DNA from: Datisca glomerata
Taxonomy: Eukaryota; Streptophyta; Magnoliopsida; Cucurbitales; Datiscaceae
Direction: 5' to 3'
DNA length: 64,000 nucleotides
NCBI GenBank assembly: GCA_003255025.1
Contig: QANY01003900.1
Location: forward strand, 1,904,690 to 1,968,689
In this document: positions 33,421-45,900 of the stretch, one piece after another
How the letters are laid out: each line of letters begins with the position of its first letter
Position numbering within the stretch: position 1 is the first letter of the stretch
The notes under the pieces: model-generated
Told to the model about the DNA's origin: nothing
Database searches by the model: none
The model's input: only the letters and a program-made list of their open reading frames with translations
Translations under genes and position numbers: made by a program

Positions 33421-36400
33421 TTTAAAAGATTGGAATTTTCGTGTTTTCGGTGATCTGGATTCTCAGATTAAAGAGGCTTCCTCTATTTTTCAACGAATCT
33501 AAAATCTTATTTCTATTGATAGTTTTTCTGAGGCTCTTTTTGATGAAGAAGTGGCGGCTCATACTATTCTTTTTTTTTTCTTTTGATTAGGCATGATCTT
33601 TTGCTTAAAGATCTTTGTCGAGTTAAATGGTTGCATAATGACAATTATAGTACTGTTTTTATCACACATTGTTGAAGTTTCATAAATCTCATAAGCCTAT
33701 CGCTTCTCTTAATATGGATGGTCAGATTACTTCTAAAACTTCTGTGATTAAAAGTCACATTGTTAGCTAATATACTGATCTATTCTCTATTCTGAATTTG
33801 AATCATCTCTATGATGATTCAATTATTGACGATATCATTCCCTCTTTAGTTTCGGCCGAGGATAATAACCATCTGACTTCCCTCTCTGATGCTGATGAAG
33901 TTAAAAATGCGGTTTATGCTCTTGACCCTAATAGTGCTCCCGGTCCTAACGGTTTTACTGGCTCATTTTTCCATGCTTATTGGGATATTGTTGGTAGTGA
34001 TATGATTAAAGCTATTCAATTCTTTTTCAGATTTGGTCACGTTATGTCTGATTTAAACTCAAATTTTATGGTTCTGGTCCTGAAAGTTCCTGATGCTTCT
34101 AAGATTGACCAATTACTTTGTATTGTTCTCGGCAACTTCATTTACAAAGTTATTACGAAAATTATTTCAGAGAGGTTTGGCAGTATATCTAGCAGGATTT
34201 TTTCTCCAAATCAATTCGGTTTTATTCAAGGCTGACATATTGAGGATTGCATTATGGCCGCTTCTGATTATGTCAACAGCCTTAATAAAAAGTGTTATGG
34301 TGGTAATGTTGCTATGAAAATGGACATCAGGAAAGATTTTGATACCATGCGATGGTCTTTTATTATTCGAGTTCTTTTAGCCTTCAGTTTCTCTAACACC
34401 TTTTGCTCTTGGATTTCAAATATCTTCTCCTCTGCTCGTATTTCAATTATGATTAATGGCAATCCCGAAGGCTATTTTAGCTGTTTAAGAGGTGTTCATC
34501 AGGGAGATCCTTTATCTCCTCTACTATTTGGTATTGCTGAAGATTTTCTTAACTGTTACTTGATTCATATGACCAACAATGATGACCTCCATCCCATCTC
34601 ATCTTTAAGGGGAACTGTTGCTCCTACTCACCTCTTATATGCTAATGATGTTCTATTTTTTTATAAAGGTACAAGGGCCAATATTAATATTTTTGATGCA
34701 TTCACTCTTAATGGTAATCTCTCTAGTCAAATGGTTAATTGGGAGAAGTCTTTCATTTATTTTAGTCAGGCAATCTCTACAAGAAGACAAGAATCTATTC
34801 TGTCTTTTATCGTCATGCGCAGGGGTTTTCTTCCTTTTCTTTATTGGGGTATTCCTCTATTTGTTGGTTCTCCTAAAAGCTCTCACCTTCAGAGTATTGC
34901 AAATCATATTATGGCCAGGACGAGTTCTTGGATGGGAAAGACTCTTTCTCTTACTGGTCAATTTTGTTTAGTTAACTCTATGATTCACTCTATGTTACTT
35001 CACTCTTTCATAGTCTATAAATGGTCTGTGGGTTTATTGAAAAAGTTAAATCAGGCCATTCATAACTTTATTTGGATGGGCTTGGTGGATTAGCGCAAAT
35101 GTGTGACTGTGGCTTGGAATAATTGTTGTCATCCAACTACTATTGGAGGTCTTGGAATTAAAAACTTGAGTACTATGAATCGTGCCTTGTTGAGAAAGCT
35201 CATATGGAAGCTTATAACTTCTTATCTATCTGTTTATGTGTTCCTTCATTCAAAATGCTCCTCTCTTTTAATTCATGATCGTCGTTATTATATTTCTTCC
35301 TCTATTTGGTATGCTTTTCGTTCTAATTACTTCGACCTTCTTTCTGAGTGTAAATGGATAATTGGTACACACTCAAGGTTAAAATTTTGGCAAGATAATT
35401 GGTTGGGTAGTTCGTTGATTGATATTCTACAAATTCCTATAGATACATATGATTTAAATTTTCTTGTTTCTAATATTCTTACTCCTTATGGGGTTTGGCA
35501 TCTTCCCGTAGAATTTTGTAATAAATTTCTAGTTATGGCTCATCTTATTTCAACTATTGTGATGGCTGTTGATATTCCAAATACTCTTGTTTGGATGCCC
35601 TCTGCATTGGGCCACGTAACGAATAAGCAGTCTTATCTTCATTTTACAGATCTTTAGGAAAATCCTTTTTGGGCTGCTCATATTTGATCTTCATACATTG
35701 CTCCCTCTCGCTCAACTGTTATTTGGTGGGCTCTTCTAAATAATGCTCAACTGTTATTTAGCGCCATGTTGTGCTTTATGTAAAGTTGATGTTGAATCGG
35801 TGGATCATATCTTTCTTCGTTGTTCTTATGCTTTGGTAATTTGGACTAGTATTTCGATCAAATTCTAGAGACATTTAGATATTTCTTCTGATTTTATAAA
35901 AAAATTTAGAAATGTTGTTTCTGCCTCTATGAGGGATCAACTATTTAACATTTAGAGGGTGACGAGCGTCGTTGCTATTTGGCATGCCCGAAATAGTTCC
36001 ATTTTTGAAGATGCTTCAATCTCGATTGATCGATCTTTATCTTTTTGGTTGGACTGATATGCGTGATGCTAATAGATTGCAAAGAGGTACCTGCACAAAT
36101 CGTTGAACTTACTATTCTTCATTCTCTTGGTATTAAAAAGGTCTTCCTCCATAGACTCTAAAGATTATTCATGTTCTTTGACTTCCTCCTCCTCTAGGTT
36201 AGATCAAGGTGAATACTGATGGTGCTACTCTTGGATGGTCAGATCATGTTGGATGTGGTGGAATCTTCTGTAATCATCGTGAATTTTTTTAAAGGAGGTT
36301 TTGTCTTACCTTTAGTATCGACTTTTGCTTTCGAAGCTGAATTATATGATGTTATTCAAGCAATAAATTATGCTTATCAGAAAAACAGGACTTCTCTTTG

Positions 36401-36600
36401 GTTGGAGAGCGACTCGACATACGTTGTTTCTCTCCTTATCTCTCGCTCTTGAAGTTCCTTGACCTTTTAAAGGTGTTTGGTCTCGATGTTTACATCTTAT
36501 ATCCTATATTCCTATATGGATTTTTGTGTTTCTCATATTTTGAGAGAAGATAACCGAGTTGCAGATCTTCTCTCCAAGCTCGTTTGATGGTCTCATCTGG
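33421..36600 (+). pseudogene. L1-type LINE ORF2 remnant, 5'-truncated
   Basis: ORF2 of plant L1 elements encodes endonuclease, RT and, in many, a terminal RNase H. The endonuclease is missing. The sequence begins KDWNFRVFGDLDSQIKEASS at 33,424. RT is in two frames, 33,798-34,235 (ALDPNSAPGPNGFTGSFFHA, SPNQFGFIQG) and 34,254-35,093 (MKMDIRKDFDTMRW, LRGVHQGDPLSPLLF, YANDVLFF). The catalytic YADD is YAND at 34,638-34,649. GGLGIKNLSTMNRALLRKLI and a zinc-binding region follow at 35,103-35,800. RNase H is at 36,199-36,590 (KVNTDGAT, FEAELYDVIQAI, LESDS, DNRVADLLSKL). It is broken by several stops. No clear poly-A tail was found. Confidence 0.85.
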
Positions 36601-39600
36601 TACTCTGAGCTTCCTGCTTCTTGCCAATAATCATACCATGATGATTTGGTGGGTCAGGGTTCTCATAGATTTAAATAATATTATGGCTAACACTTTTTTT
36701 CCTTTCCTTGATTTTCCCCAATGAATTTTTTACCATATAAGGTTTTTTAACGACACTAGCCAATGGGGTTTTACATTTCGTATTTTATCCATCCACTGTG
36801 TTATGTTGCTATTTCTTTAGCTTTCTACTGATTGAGTAACCGCATGTGGTGTTCCTTCCCGTTCTGAACTCTGTTATATTTTATTTTCTTTTTTTCTTAT
36901 TTTATAACATATGTCTAGCTGCTAGTCTATAGTAGCTAGCCGTCTTGTTCGTTATACTTTAAGAGGCTATAGAGGGTAAAAGAGAAAATTAAAAGTTTCT
37001 CCCCTTTAAGTCTCTTTTAATTTGGTAAAGATTATGCCAAAGAATATTTTGTTGTGCAACTTTAATATTTTCTTTAAATATGTTTTATTAAAATTTACTT
37101 AAATTACTAATGTTAGACTACACTTTAATAAAGTTGAATTTTAAGTGAATTATAGAATACAATATTAAAATCATGTCAAGTTATTACCATAACAATAATA
37201 CATATCTCTTTCTCCTATCATAAAGCATAACACACATAGTACCAAATCATTTCATTTCAAAACATGACCATATAAAATGTTAATAGTAAACTAAAATATA
37301 TTATCATTTCCTTCAAATATTTACAAGGGTGCATGACTTATTTTCTTTTGATATCAGAATTGTAATTATACCATAAATTAAGATTGTTCTGATTTTTTGA
37401 TTCAATTCATGTGACTCACTATTATAGTAGATTTACATATAGAATAAGATTATATTATAATTTAAAAATTACTTTAAAAACGTTATAATTTATTAAAAAA
37501 ATTATAATATATTATAATATTATAAGGGAGGATAACGTGAACCGACTTATATTTAACTAAAAACAAACTTTCAGATGTAGATGGACAAATAATAAGCTGC
37601 TGAATTTAACAGCTTTTCTTTTACTAATGGTGAAACTTTGGCCTGCCAGAGAGACTATTTCACATTAATTAGTCAGTGAAAATAATAGCAAAAAGAGAGA
37701 GTTTATTGTCCAATTTAAAGTGGGTAAGTCTCAAATTTTGGTTGATGTAGCTGTAAGCATTAATTGATTAAATTTCACAAGCAATTTGTTGACAACATAG
37801 TTTGGCACGGATGATTAAATACAATACCCACTCTTCTCAAAATACTTATGGATTTAAGACTTCAATTCACCTTAATTGCATTCCCATACAAATTGAAACG
37901 TTGTAAGAATATAAAAAAATTATGTATATATTTTTTTAATCATTAAAATAATTTATAATTTATGTGTTGATTTAAATTATAATGATTCACGCGTCATTAA
38001 TTAATCAAATAAATTTAGTGTAACTCTTTGTCAACGTAAAATTATTTAAAAGTATTATTAGAAAGCAAAAGCACAGCATCTGTAACACTTCAACTATTCG
38101 CAATCACAAAGTCCTATGCACACAAAATCAGTTAGTTTTGAACTCTTTCAAGATAAAAAAATCGATTTCCTCTCAAAACCAAATGATACAAAATCTTTAG
38201 AAAAGAGTAATAATGTACCGATTAAATAATTAATCAAATTTTAAATTATCAAGTTATGGATAATCATTCATATGTTAATTTATCATATTATTTCAATTAA
38301 TCATAAATTTAATTTATAAATAATTATCATATTATTTGATCACTTAAACTTGTTTAATGAATTGGTCCTTTTAAAATTATTCCTAAAAATTTAATATTTG
38401 ATTTCATACTAAAAATTGAGAGGTTATTATTCAATATTAGAAAAATAAAACCTTCTAACTTATCTTCGTCGCTTAAATTTGATCAATTATTTCGTCAACC
38501 TAAAATAATCAAACTTTGATTTCATACTAAAAATTGAGAGGCTATTATTCAATATTAGAAAAGATAAAATTTTAATCTAGCTTATATTGCACACCAAATT
38601 TTAACCATGAGAAACTCATTGGAAGTAATAAATCGGAAACACTTTAAAATGTGTGAGACTAAAACAGCATATTCTATGTAATAGAACAATTGCAAACATT
38701 TTAAAGTTTCATAGACTAAATTAACTACAAACAATTTCAGAAGGACGTGATTGTAAAACAATTAAATGTTTTAATAATTGGAGAGTGCTGTGAGATTGTG
38801 AGAGTCCGCTGACAGTTTTGGATACCGAAAGGCCAACACGGTTAAGGAATTATGAAGAGGGAAAGCAATAAGGGTTCTTTAGTGGGCCCCATCCCTAATC
38901 TACTCTCTTTCCCTCTCCGTAGTGAGAAAATATCCGTACATCTAGAGTAGTCAATATTTAATATTTTTTCATATAATTAATTATTATTTGTATAAAAATA
39001 TTATATTTTATTTAAATTATAAAAAGAGAAAATAATTTTTTTTTAAATTTATAAAACGTATACACGTATCATCAAATGATATAAAAATTTATTAAATATT
39101 CGATACCAGATATTTTTCCATCTCTGGGGATGAAAATGAATTTGGGTCTTAGTTTTGTGGACCCTAAAAGCTTGAACAACTCAACGGTGTCACATTCATA
39201 TGAGTGTGAAATGTGAATGGTCATGTGGAGGATGAGATCTGCAGTCTGATCTGCACACCGCTTCAACTTTCACCCATCATCCCCCCTTCCACCTTCCACA
39301 GGTGCTGTTCCCTTTCATTCAACGTACGCAGACCTTCACTTCTTTCAATTGTTTGAATTTTCATGATCAGAACTCTGTGTACACGTGTAGCTGTTCCTTG
39401 CTATTTTATTTTTATTGATTTATTTAGACTGCAAAATTGTCGAATTTTCACTCTAGCCTTTCTGTTAAGTATTAATTTTAATAATAACTGAGCTTTAACT
39501 CATCAACTTAAATTTATATTATATTATATTATATATATGTTAACATCAAAAGTTTTCTTTTCTTGCCTTTATTTCATTCATTTTCTTAACACCAGAGGGA

Positions 39601-40818
39601 TTTTTCATAGTTTCAATTTTCCATGCAAAGTCTTTAATCTCCGCATTGACAGCTTTCAAATTCTGAAAACAATTATGAGATTTCCCCATTGAAAGGGAAA
39701 AGACATGCAAGTATATGTAAGATTACGTAGGACACGCATGATCACCTATATATATATATATATGCAAATCGCCAACAAGAGGGGAACTCTTCCATCTAAG
39801 CCTTCTGTTTCAGTAAACGGACGAATTAGATGGAAGATTGCTAAAAAATAAAATGGACTGAAAACAGTAAGCAACAACTTTATTGATTGAGGGAACAGTC
39901 TCATCTGAATCACCTGAGCAAAATATTAATAACATAATTTTTTAATTTAGGGAAGGAAAATATATGCATATATTGTTCAATATATTAATATATAGTTTTT
40001 TTGTCAGAAAAAAGTTTTAATTTTAAACTACCATTTATTGACTAATGTAATTATTATCTTCTAATTAGAGGTCTAACTTATAATTTTTTTGTCAAAAGAG
40101 GTTCCATCTTCATTAGAAACAGGAAAGCGACTTAAAACGGATGCATAAACGACTGGGATACGGAGAAAATATGATCAAGAAAATGAGCAAAATAAGTAAC
40201 TTTTGCTCAGCTTTTAACCCCTGCTTAGCATAAAATTCAGCCAATCCATTGCATCTACTAAAAAATGACTGAACTTCACGTACTCTCAATTGAGCTAGAT
40301 ACTAAATAGCAAAGATATTAGGAGTGTAAATGATTCTTACAATATAGTTGAACAAATATAAAAGTAGAAAAAATAAAAGAGACTAATGTAAACTCAAAGA
40401 ATGTTCTGGATTGCATTCGATGTGCGTTTTGAAGTAACATTGACCTTAGTATATACATGAAAATAAGTTATAAAGAATTTTAGAATATTCCTTGTCCACT
40501 GTTGTATTTTAAGAAAATCGAGGATATCCCGCCGTCAAGGAATATCGCCCTGATTCTGTTGATATTGTTCTTTATGAGTTACTCCACCCTATTCGTTCAT
40601 TTTTGTAATGTCGTCAAGGAATATCGCCCTGTTTCCTCATTTGTTGTACTATCTTTATGCATTTTTCTTCCTTCTACTATTTTTCCACAACTCAAAGACT
40701 TACATTTCCTTTGACCGTGCATTTTTGTAATGTCTTTCCTTAACTCTTATGACATAATGACTTCTTTTTATAGTTCATTATGTTCTCGGGGACAAACTCT
40801 TGGTAGTGTTTTACCCCT
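36601..40818. other. AT-rich intergenic DNA without recognised genes
   Basis: Frames are closed on both strands, apart from chance stretches (39,072-39,266 minus; 40,502-40,714 plus). A short (TA)n run lies at about 39,750-39,764. Toward 40,380-40,818 the sequence is probably the outer 3' part of the Tat-type element at 41.46-44.95 kb, with a short repeated segment (GTCAAGGAATATCGCCCTG at about 40,532 and 40,613). Nothing else is recognisable. Confidence 0.5.
38393..38570. repeat. Direct repeat of about 55 bp, spaced 121 bp
   Basis: TTTGATTTCATACTAAAAAT followed by TGAGAGGTTATTATTCAATA occurs at about 38,397 and again at about 38,516 with one or two mismatches. It looks like a local segmental duplication in non-coding DNA. 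Confidence 0.8.
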
Positions 40819-41460
40819 ATTTCCTTTAGAGAGTGGCTGCCCTTTGTAGTATAGTCCGTTCTTGGAGACTTTGACTCATTGTAGAGTTTTTTCCCATGTT
40901 TCCTTTAGAGAGCGGCTAATTGTAGTGTAATTTGTTCTCAAGGCTTAGCCTCATTGTAGAGTCATAGCCCTAATTTTCTTTGAAGAACGACTGCCTATCG
41001 TAGTGCAGTGCATTCTTAATGTCTTAGCGCACTGTAGAGCTATGACTCCAGTTTCCTTTAGAGAACGATTGCCCATTATAGTGCGATCTGTTCTCTAAGA
41101 CTTAGACTCATTGTAGAACCATGGCCTTAGTTTTCTTCCGAGAACGATTGCCCATGGTAGTGCAGTATGTTCTCTAGAACTTAGACTCATTATAGAACCA
41201 TGGCTCTAGTTTTCTTTAGAGAATGGTTGCCCATTATAGTGCGGTCTGTTCTCAAGAATTTAGCCTCATTGTAAAACCATGTCCCCGGTTTTCTTTAGAG
41301 AATGACTACACATCGTAGTGTAGTCCGTTCTTAAGGATTTAAACTCATTGTAGAACTATGGCTCGACTTCCTTTAGAGAATGTTTTCCTATTGTAGTACA
41401 ATGCGTTCTTAAAAACTTAGAATCAGTTTAGAGCCATGGCCTCAATTTCCTTTAGAGAAC
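40819..41460 (-). repeat. Tandem array of about eight 75-80 bp units beside a Tat integrase
   Basis: A unit of the form CTTTAGAGAACGATTGCCC, TAGTGCGATCTGTTCT, TTAGACTCATTGTAGA, ACCATGGC recurs with starts at about 40,823, 40,901, 40,976, 41,053, 41,132, 41,211, 41,291, 41,369 and 41,447 (last partial). Spacing is 75-80 bp and divergence between units is moderate. The array lies immediately downstream of the minus-strand integrase, that is, in the 3' UTR of that element. Confidence 0.9.
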
Positions 41461-44400
41461 GGTTGACGCAAAAGGGCTTTCTCTAGTTAGTTTCCTTGGG
41501 GTTGTCCTATAGGCCCAGAATACTGCAGGTAATTCCTCCACCCATTTTCCTTCAGTGAATTCCAGATGATTCTTCAAGCTTTCCAGTATTGTTCTATTTT
41601 ATCTTTCCGCCTGACCATTTCATTGTGTGTCATTGTTCACTGACAGCCAGTTCCTGATGTGAAGCCCTTCATAATGTTCTGACTATTTTTTCTGAACACT
41701 ACAAGTCGTTGTCTAAAATCAACACTCTAGGTATCTCGTATCTATACATAATGTTCTTCCATAAGAATTCTTTTACTTCTTCTTCGTGGACCTTGGCAAA
41801 TGCTTCCGCTTCAATCCACTTGATGAAATATTCAGTTGCAACCAGTAGGAATCTTTTCTATGTTGGTGCCACTGGTAGCGGCCCTACTATGTCTAAGCCT
41901 CATTGCATGAATGTCACGGGCTTGCTAAAGTCTTGAGATCTCCTGATGCCATCCTTGTGATGGGGGCTAAGTACTGGCATCTCTCACATTTTCTTGCATA
42001 CTACTTACCTTCTACATGCATCTTGGCCAATAGTATCAATCTTTCAATATCTCGTGTGCAAGTGACCTCCCTCAAGGTGTTATTTCCGTAAATCCTCTCA
42101 TGCACTTCGGCCAGCACATATTTTGCTTCACTTAGTTTCACACAATTTAGGTATGGCCTTGAAAATGACCTTCAATATAACCTTTTTGTTAATCAATGAG
42201 TACATAGTGTCTCTGCTGCTGTAGCTTTCTGACTTGCAGCTTTTCTTTTGGGAGCTTTCCATTTTTTTAGGTATTGAATTATGTCGTCTTGCCAGCTGGC
42301 TTGTACTTTCATTTCACTTTCTATGACGACTGGTGATGTTTTCCGTATGCTCGACTCACTGAGAAATTTTGCAGGGACATTTCTCCAATATGAAGTTATA
42401 CTGATGATCCCAAAGTTGCTAGAGCGTTGGCGTGTCCGTTTTTCGTTTTGGGAATCTGCCTAATTTCATACGCCTTTAGCAGCTCAAAATCTCTTTTGTT
42501 CGTTGCAAATATTCCATCATCCTAAGATCTTTCATGACATATTCTCACGTGGCTTGTTTAACAATTAAATGGAATCACAGTAAATTTTAATTTTTGTAAC
42601 TATAGTTCATGAAGTAGTCTTACTCTTCCGATTAGAGCTTCGTATTCAACTTCGTTGATTGACGCCTCGAACACGAACAACAAAGCTTGCTCTATGGTTT
42701 CACCATATGGGGGTTGGATGACAACTCCTGCTCTCGCTCCTCTATTGTTAGATGTTTCCATCCACAAACAAATTCCAGCACCATTTCCCACAATAGGTCT
42801 CGTATTACCCCAGCTCGATGGCCCATTTGGCAACTCTCTTGTGTATTTTTGGTGAGTGAAACATAGTTCTGATAGGTGAGTCTATAGGACAATGATCATG
42901 TGAGACTAGAAATAGGGCTTTAACTTTCTCGCCACAGCCACCACCTCCAGTATTAATTTCTCCATTCTCTTGTATCGGGTCTCGTCTGCCACTAAGCTCT
43001 TACTCATGAAGTATACCAAATTTTGTTGTTTATTTTCCACTCTGATTAGGACCACATTTACTGTTGTTTCAAAAAATACTACATAAATGAGTAACTCTTC
43101 TCTCGGGAGTGTTTAGAGAAAAGCAGCGGTGACAAGATATATCCTTAAACTTCTGGAAGGCTTCCTCACATTCATCATCCAAATTGTTCATGAAGTATTT
43201 TCTAAGCTTTACAAAGAATCGCTTGCATTTTCCTGTTGACTGGAATGAAGCCTATTAAAAGTTGTTAATCTTCTCGTCAGGCTTTGCATTTCCTTTCGAG
43301 TTCTCAGAGACTTCATCTCCATCACTACTTTGACCTGGATTGGATTGACTTCAATTCCCTGTTACGTGATCAAATGGCCAAGAAAGGAAAATGCCTCGTC
43401 CATATATTTTATGCGTCCCTGTCACTTTTCACGAGCATCTCGTCTACAAAAAAATTCATCATTCTTTCAATTTGATCGACGGAGAACGCCATTCACTAAA
43501 ATCTGATATGTTGCACCTGCATTTTTCAAATCAAACAACATCACCTTATAACAAAATATAACTTTTCAGTTATGAAAGAGGTCTTTTTATTGGTTAGGTT
43601 GGAACATTTTCACCTGATTGTATCGTGAGTAAACATACATGAAGCTCAAGAGCTCATGTCCTTACATAGTGTCTATGGTCTATTCGTGGCAACGAATAAT
43701 CATATTTTTGGCTAGCTTTGTTCAGTTAGTGAAGTCCTCACATATTCTCCATTTTACGTTCTTCATCTTCACTATCACCACGTTCACAAGCCATTTTGGA
43801 TACTTTACTTCCCTGATAAATACAACCCTTTAGAGTTTTTCACTTCCCCATTTAAAGTTGCATTTCATTCGGGTGCAAAGCTCTGCCTTTTCTATTTCAC
43901 TGATTTAACAACAAGATTAATATTCAATCTATGACATACAATATTTTCACCGATACCAAGCATTTCCCGAGCCATGCTTGCTAACACATCCTTAATTTTC
44001 CTCAATAACTTCCTTAGCACTTTCTTTTCAGTTGTGTTGAGTTGGGAGCCTATTCTTGTCATATTTTTGCTTTCGTGTTCTAGATGTACCAGCTCTATTT
44101 CTTCTGCTTCTTCACCTCTCATATTTGATGGCTCCCCTTGTCCATCTTCCTTTAATTGCTATTGGTTTGTTTCTATAGCTTTATGTTCACTTTTGATGGC
44201 AATGCATATGATGGATCCTAAGGCTGAGACCGCACAACATTGCAGTGTAATCTCCTCTGATCGTCTTAATGTCATTTGATGATGGATACTTGACTACTTG
44301 ATAGTACTTCGACGGAACATCCTTCATCCTATGCAACTAGGTTCTTCCCAATATAGCATTTGTAAGGGGACGGTGCATCTACCACCACGAATTTCGTCAG

Positions 44401-44950
44401 ATGACTAAATGGATCAGCGTCCAACCGGAGTATGAGTATTCCCTTTGAGTTCGTGATTGCCCTATCGAACCCGACAAATGGCTTTGGCGATCCCTGTAGC
44501 TTTGTGGTTCCCATCGACATCTTCTCAATCATGTAGGATGTTGACTGGACTTCCGTCATCGACTAGAACTCTCCTCAAATGACACTTTCCAACTTGAATC
44601 GTGATCACCAATGTGTCATTATTTCGTCTGTCATGGTCCACAGAGTCTCTGTCATCAAAGATGAGTGGTAAGCTGTCAAAATCTCTTATGTTGTTTTCTT
44701 GTTCCTGGTCTTGCAATATATTGTGCGCTCCTTGCTCATTGTGGCTTCTTATTCTATCAAGGCGATAATAGTGTCTACAATTCACAATGGCTCCTTTTCT
44801 TTATGTTGTGCTTCTTTCTCTGTTGCTGGTTTTTGTTCCTCCCTCAGCATATATTGTTTGAGGTAGCGTTCTTTTACCAATTCCTCAATGTAGTCTTTCA
44901 ACTCGTGAAAATCTCTGGTATAAGAAGCAGTATTAACAAAATAGAGATAA
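41455..44950 (-). pseudogene. Tat-lineage gypsy gag-pol remnant (second Retand/Ogre-like copy)
   Basis: Minus-strand order: end of gag (about 44,920, TRDFHELKDYIEELVKERYL), protease (44,785-44,329, VLVDDGSPVNILHD; DDGS replaces DNGSS), RT upstream region (44,122-43,892), RT (about 43,850-43,350, NKASQKYDYSLPRI, MLVKSD), first RNase H, second RNase H (42,833-42,600, SNNRGARAGVVIQPP, NEVEYEALIGRVRLLHEL), and integrase (42,230-41,455, NGQAER, RTILESLKNHLEF, GKWVEELPAVFWAYRTTPRK). Two RNase H domains again mark the Tat lineage. There are many stops, and no LTR or PBS could be placed; the left part is cut near 44,950. Confidence 0.85.
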
Positions 44951-45151
44951 ATAATCATACTTCAAAGAACGAATTTTCCTACTAAACAATCCGAACCAAG
45001 ATTAATTTTCCAACAAAACCTTTCCTGATGCGGCTTTAGCAGCAAACTTAGTGATGAAGTTTTTCTGATTGCCAAAGTTTTTTCCCCGATGAAAACAATG
45101 ACTTTTAGCGACAAAATTGTTTGTCACCAAAAAAACCTATTTTTTGTAGTG
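44951..45151. mobile_element. Right end of a CACTA-like element
   Basis: The sequence ends CCTATTTTTTGTAGTG at 45,136-45,151, reverse complement CACTACAAAAAATAGG, the typical CACTA terminus. Inward of it are repeats of the TTTAGCGACAAAATTG and GATGAAAAC type, common in non-autonomous CACTA elements. The left part is missing or cut at about 44,950 by the junction with the gypsy remnant. Confidence 0.5.
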
Positions 45152-45169
45152 TAAGGGGGCATGCAAACT

Positions 45170-45640
45170 AAAATTTAGAGGCAAACTGGCGTTGGAAAAA
45201 TAAATGTAAAGAAGATTCGTCAAACTTGAAGCATAAAGGGCAGTCTGTAATGATGGGCATCTCTCTCCTATCAAAATTTGATTACACATGCAATAAAATT
45301 ATTGAGGTATCTCCAGATAAAATCCTTCAATTTTGGAGGGAACTTAAGTTTCCAAATATGCTTCCATTGTTGACTAAATTCATTATCTCTGCTACCTATC
45401 CCTTGTCTTGATTTCCACAAAGCATATTTCTCATGAAAAATAACGTTGTATCATGCCCTGATTTTACTGAATAATAGCCATTCTTGCCAAAACACCAACC
45501 CAGCCGGTCTTGATCACCAAACCGACTGATATGAATTTGCTTAATAATATCAACATCATCCTGGATAGAGATCTGATTAATTTTGTGAAGATCCCATTCC
45601 ATCCCACTCTCCATCATAAGACCCAAGCCAAGCTAGATGT
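45170..45640 (-). pseudogene. L1-type LINE ORF2 fragment
   Basis: The minus-strand open stretch at 45,626-45,396 contains SRFGDQDRLGWCFGKNGYYS followed by VKSGHD, the conserved block ahead of the zinc-binding region of plant L1 ORF2. It is followed in a shifted frame by VPSKIEGF-like sequence and a CPSLQTAL segment. It is only about 470 bp and lacks RT and RNase H. Confidence 0.65.
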
Positions 45641-45855
45641 ACTTATAATTAAGAAGCAAGTTACTGCTTAAAAATCTTAGATTGATTATTCTTTTCATAT
45701 TAATTTGTTTTTTTATGTCATAAATGAACAAATATTCAGACGAACAAAAAATTTCCAATTTGTGGCTGATTTATTTTTCCAAATTAAATTAGAAACCTAG
45801 ACTATCAAACGACCTACTTATGCAAAATCCTAATTGTTATGTTCGTATTTACCGT

Positions 45856-45900
45856 CACTACTACGAAATAGGGTTTCCCCGACAGTAATTAAAAACTGGG
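45856..45900. mobile_element. Possible left end of another CACTA-like element
   Basis: CACTACTACGAAATAGGG then TTTCCCCGACAG resembles CACTACAAGAAATAGGATTTCCGCGAC-like termini. It faces away from the end at 45,151, so the two are not the ends of one element enclosing the LINE fragment. A matching right end was not found. Confidence 0.35.

Noticed and set aside
39072..39266. Minus-strand frame of 64 codons as a small gene
   Set aside because: No start context, family or neighbouring exons; within AT-rich DNA this length occurs by chance.
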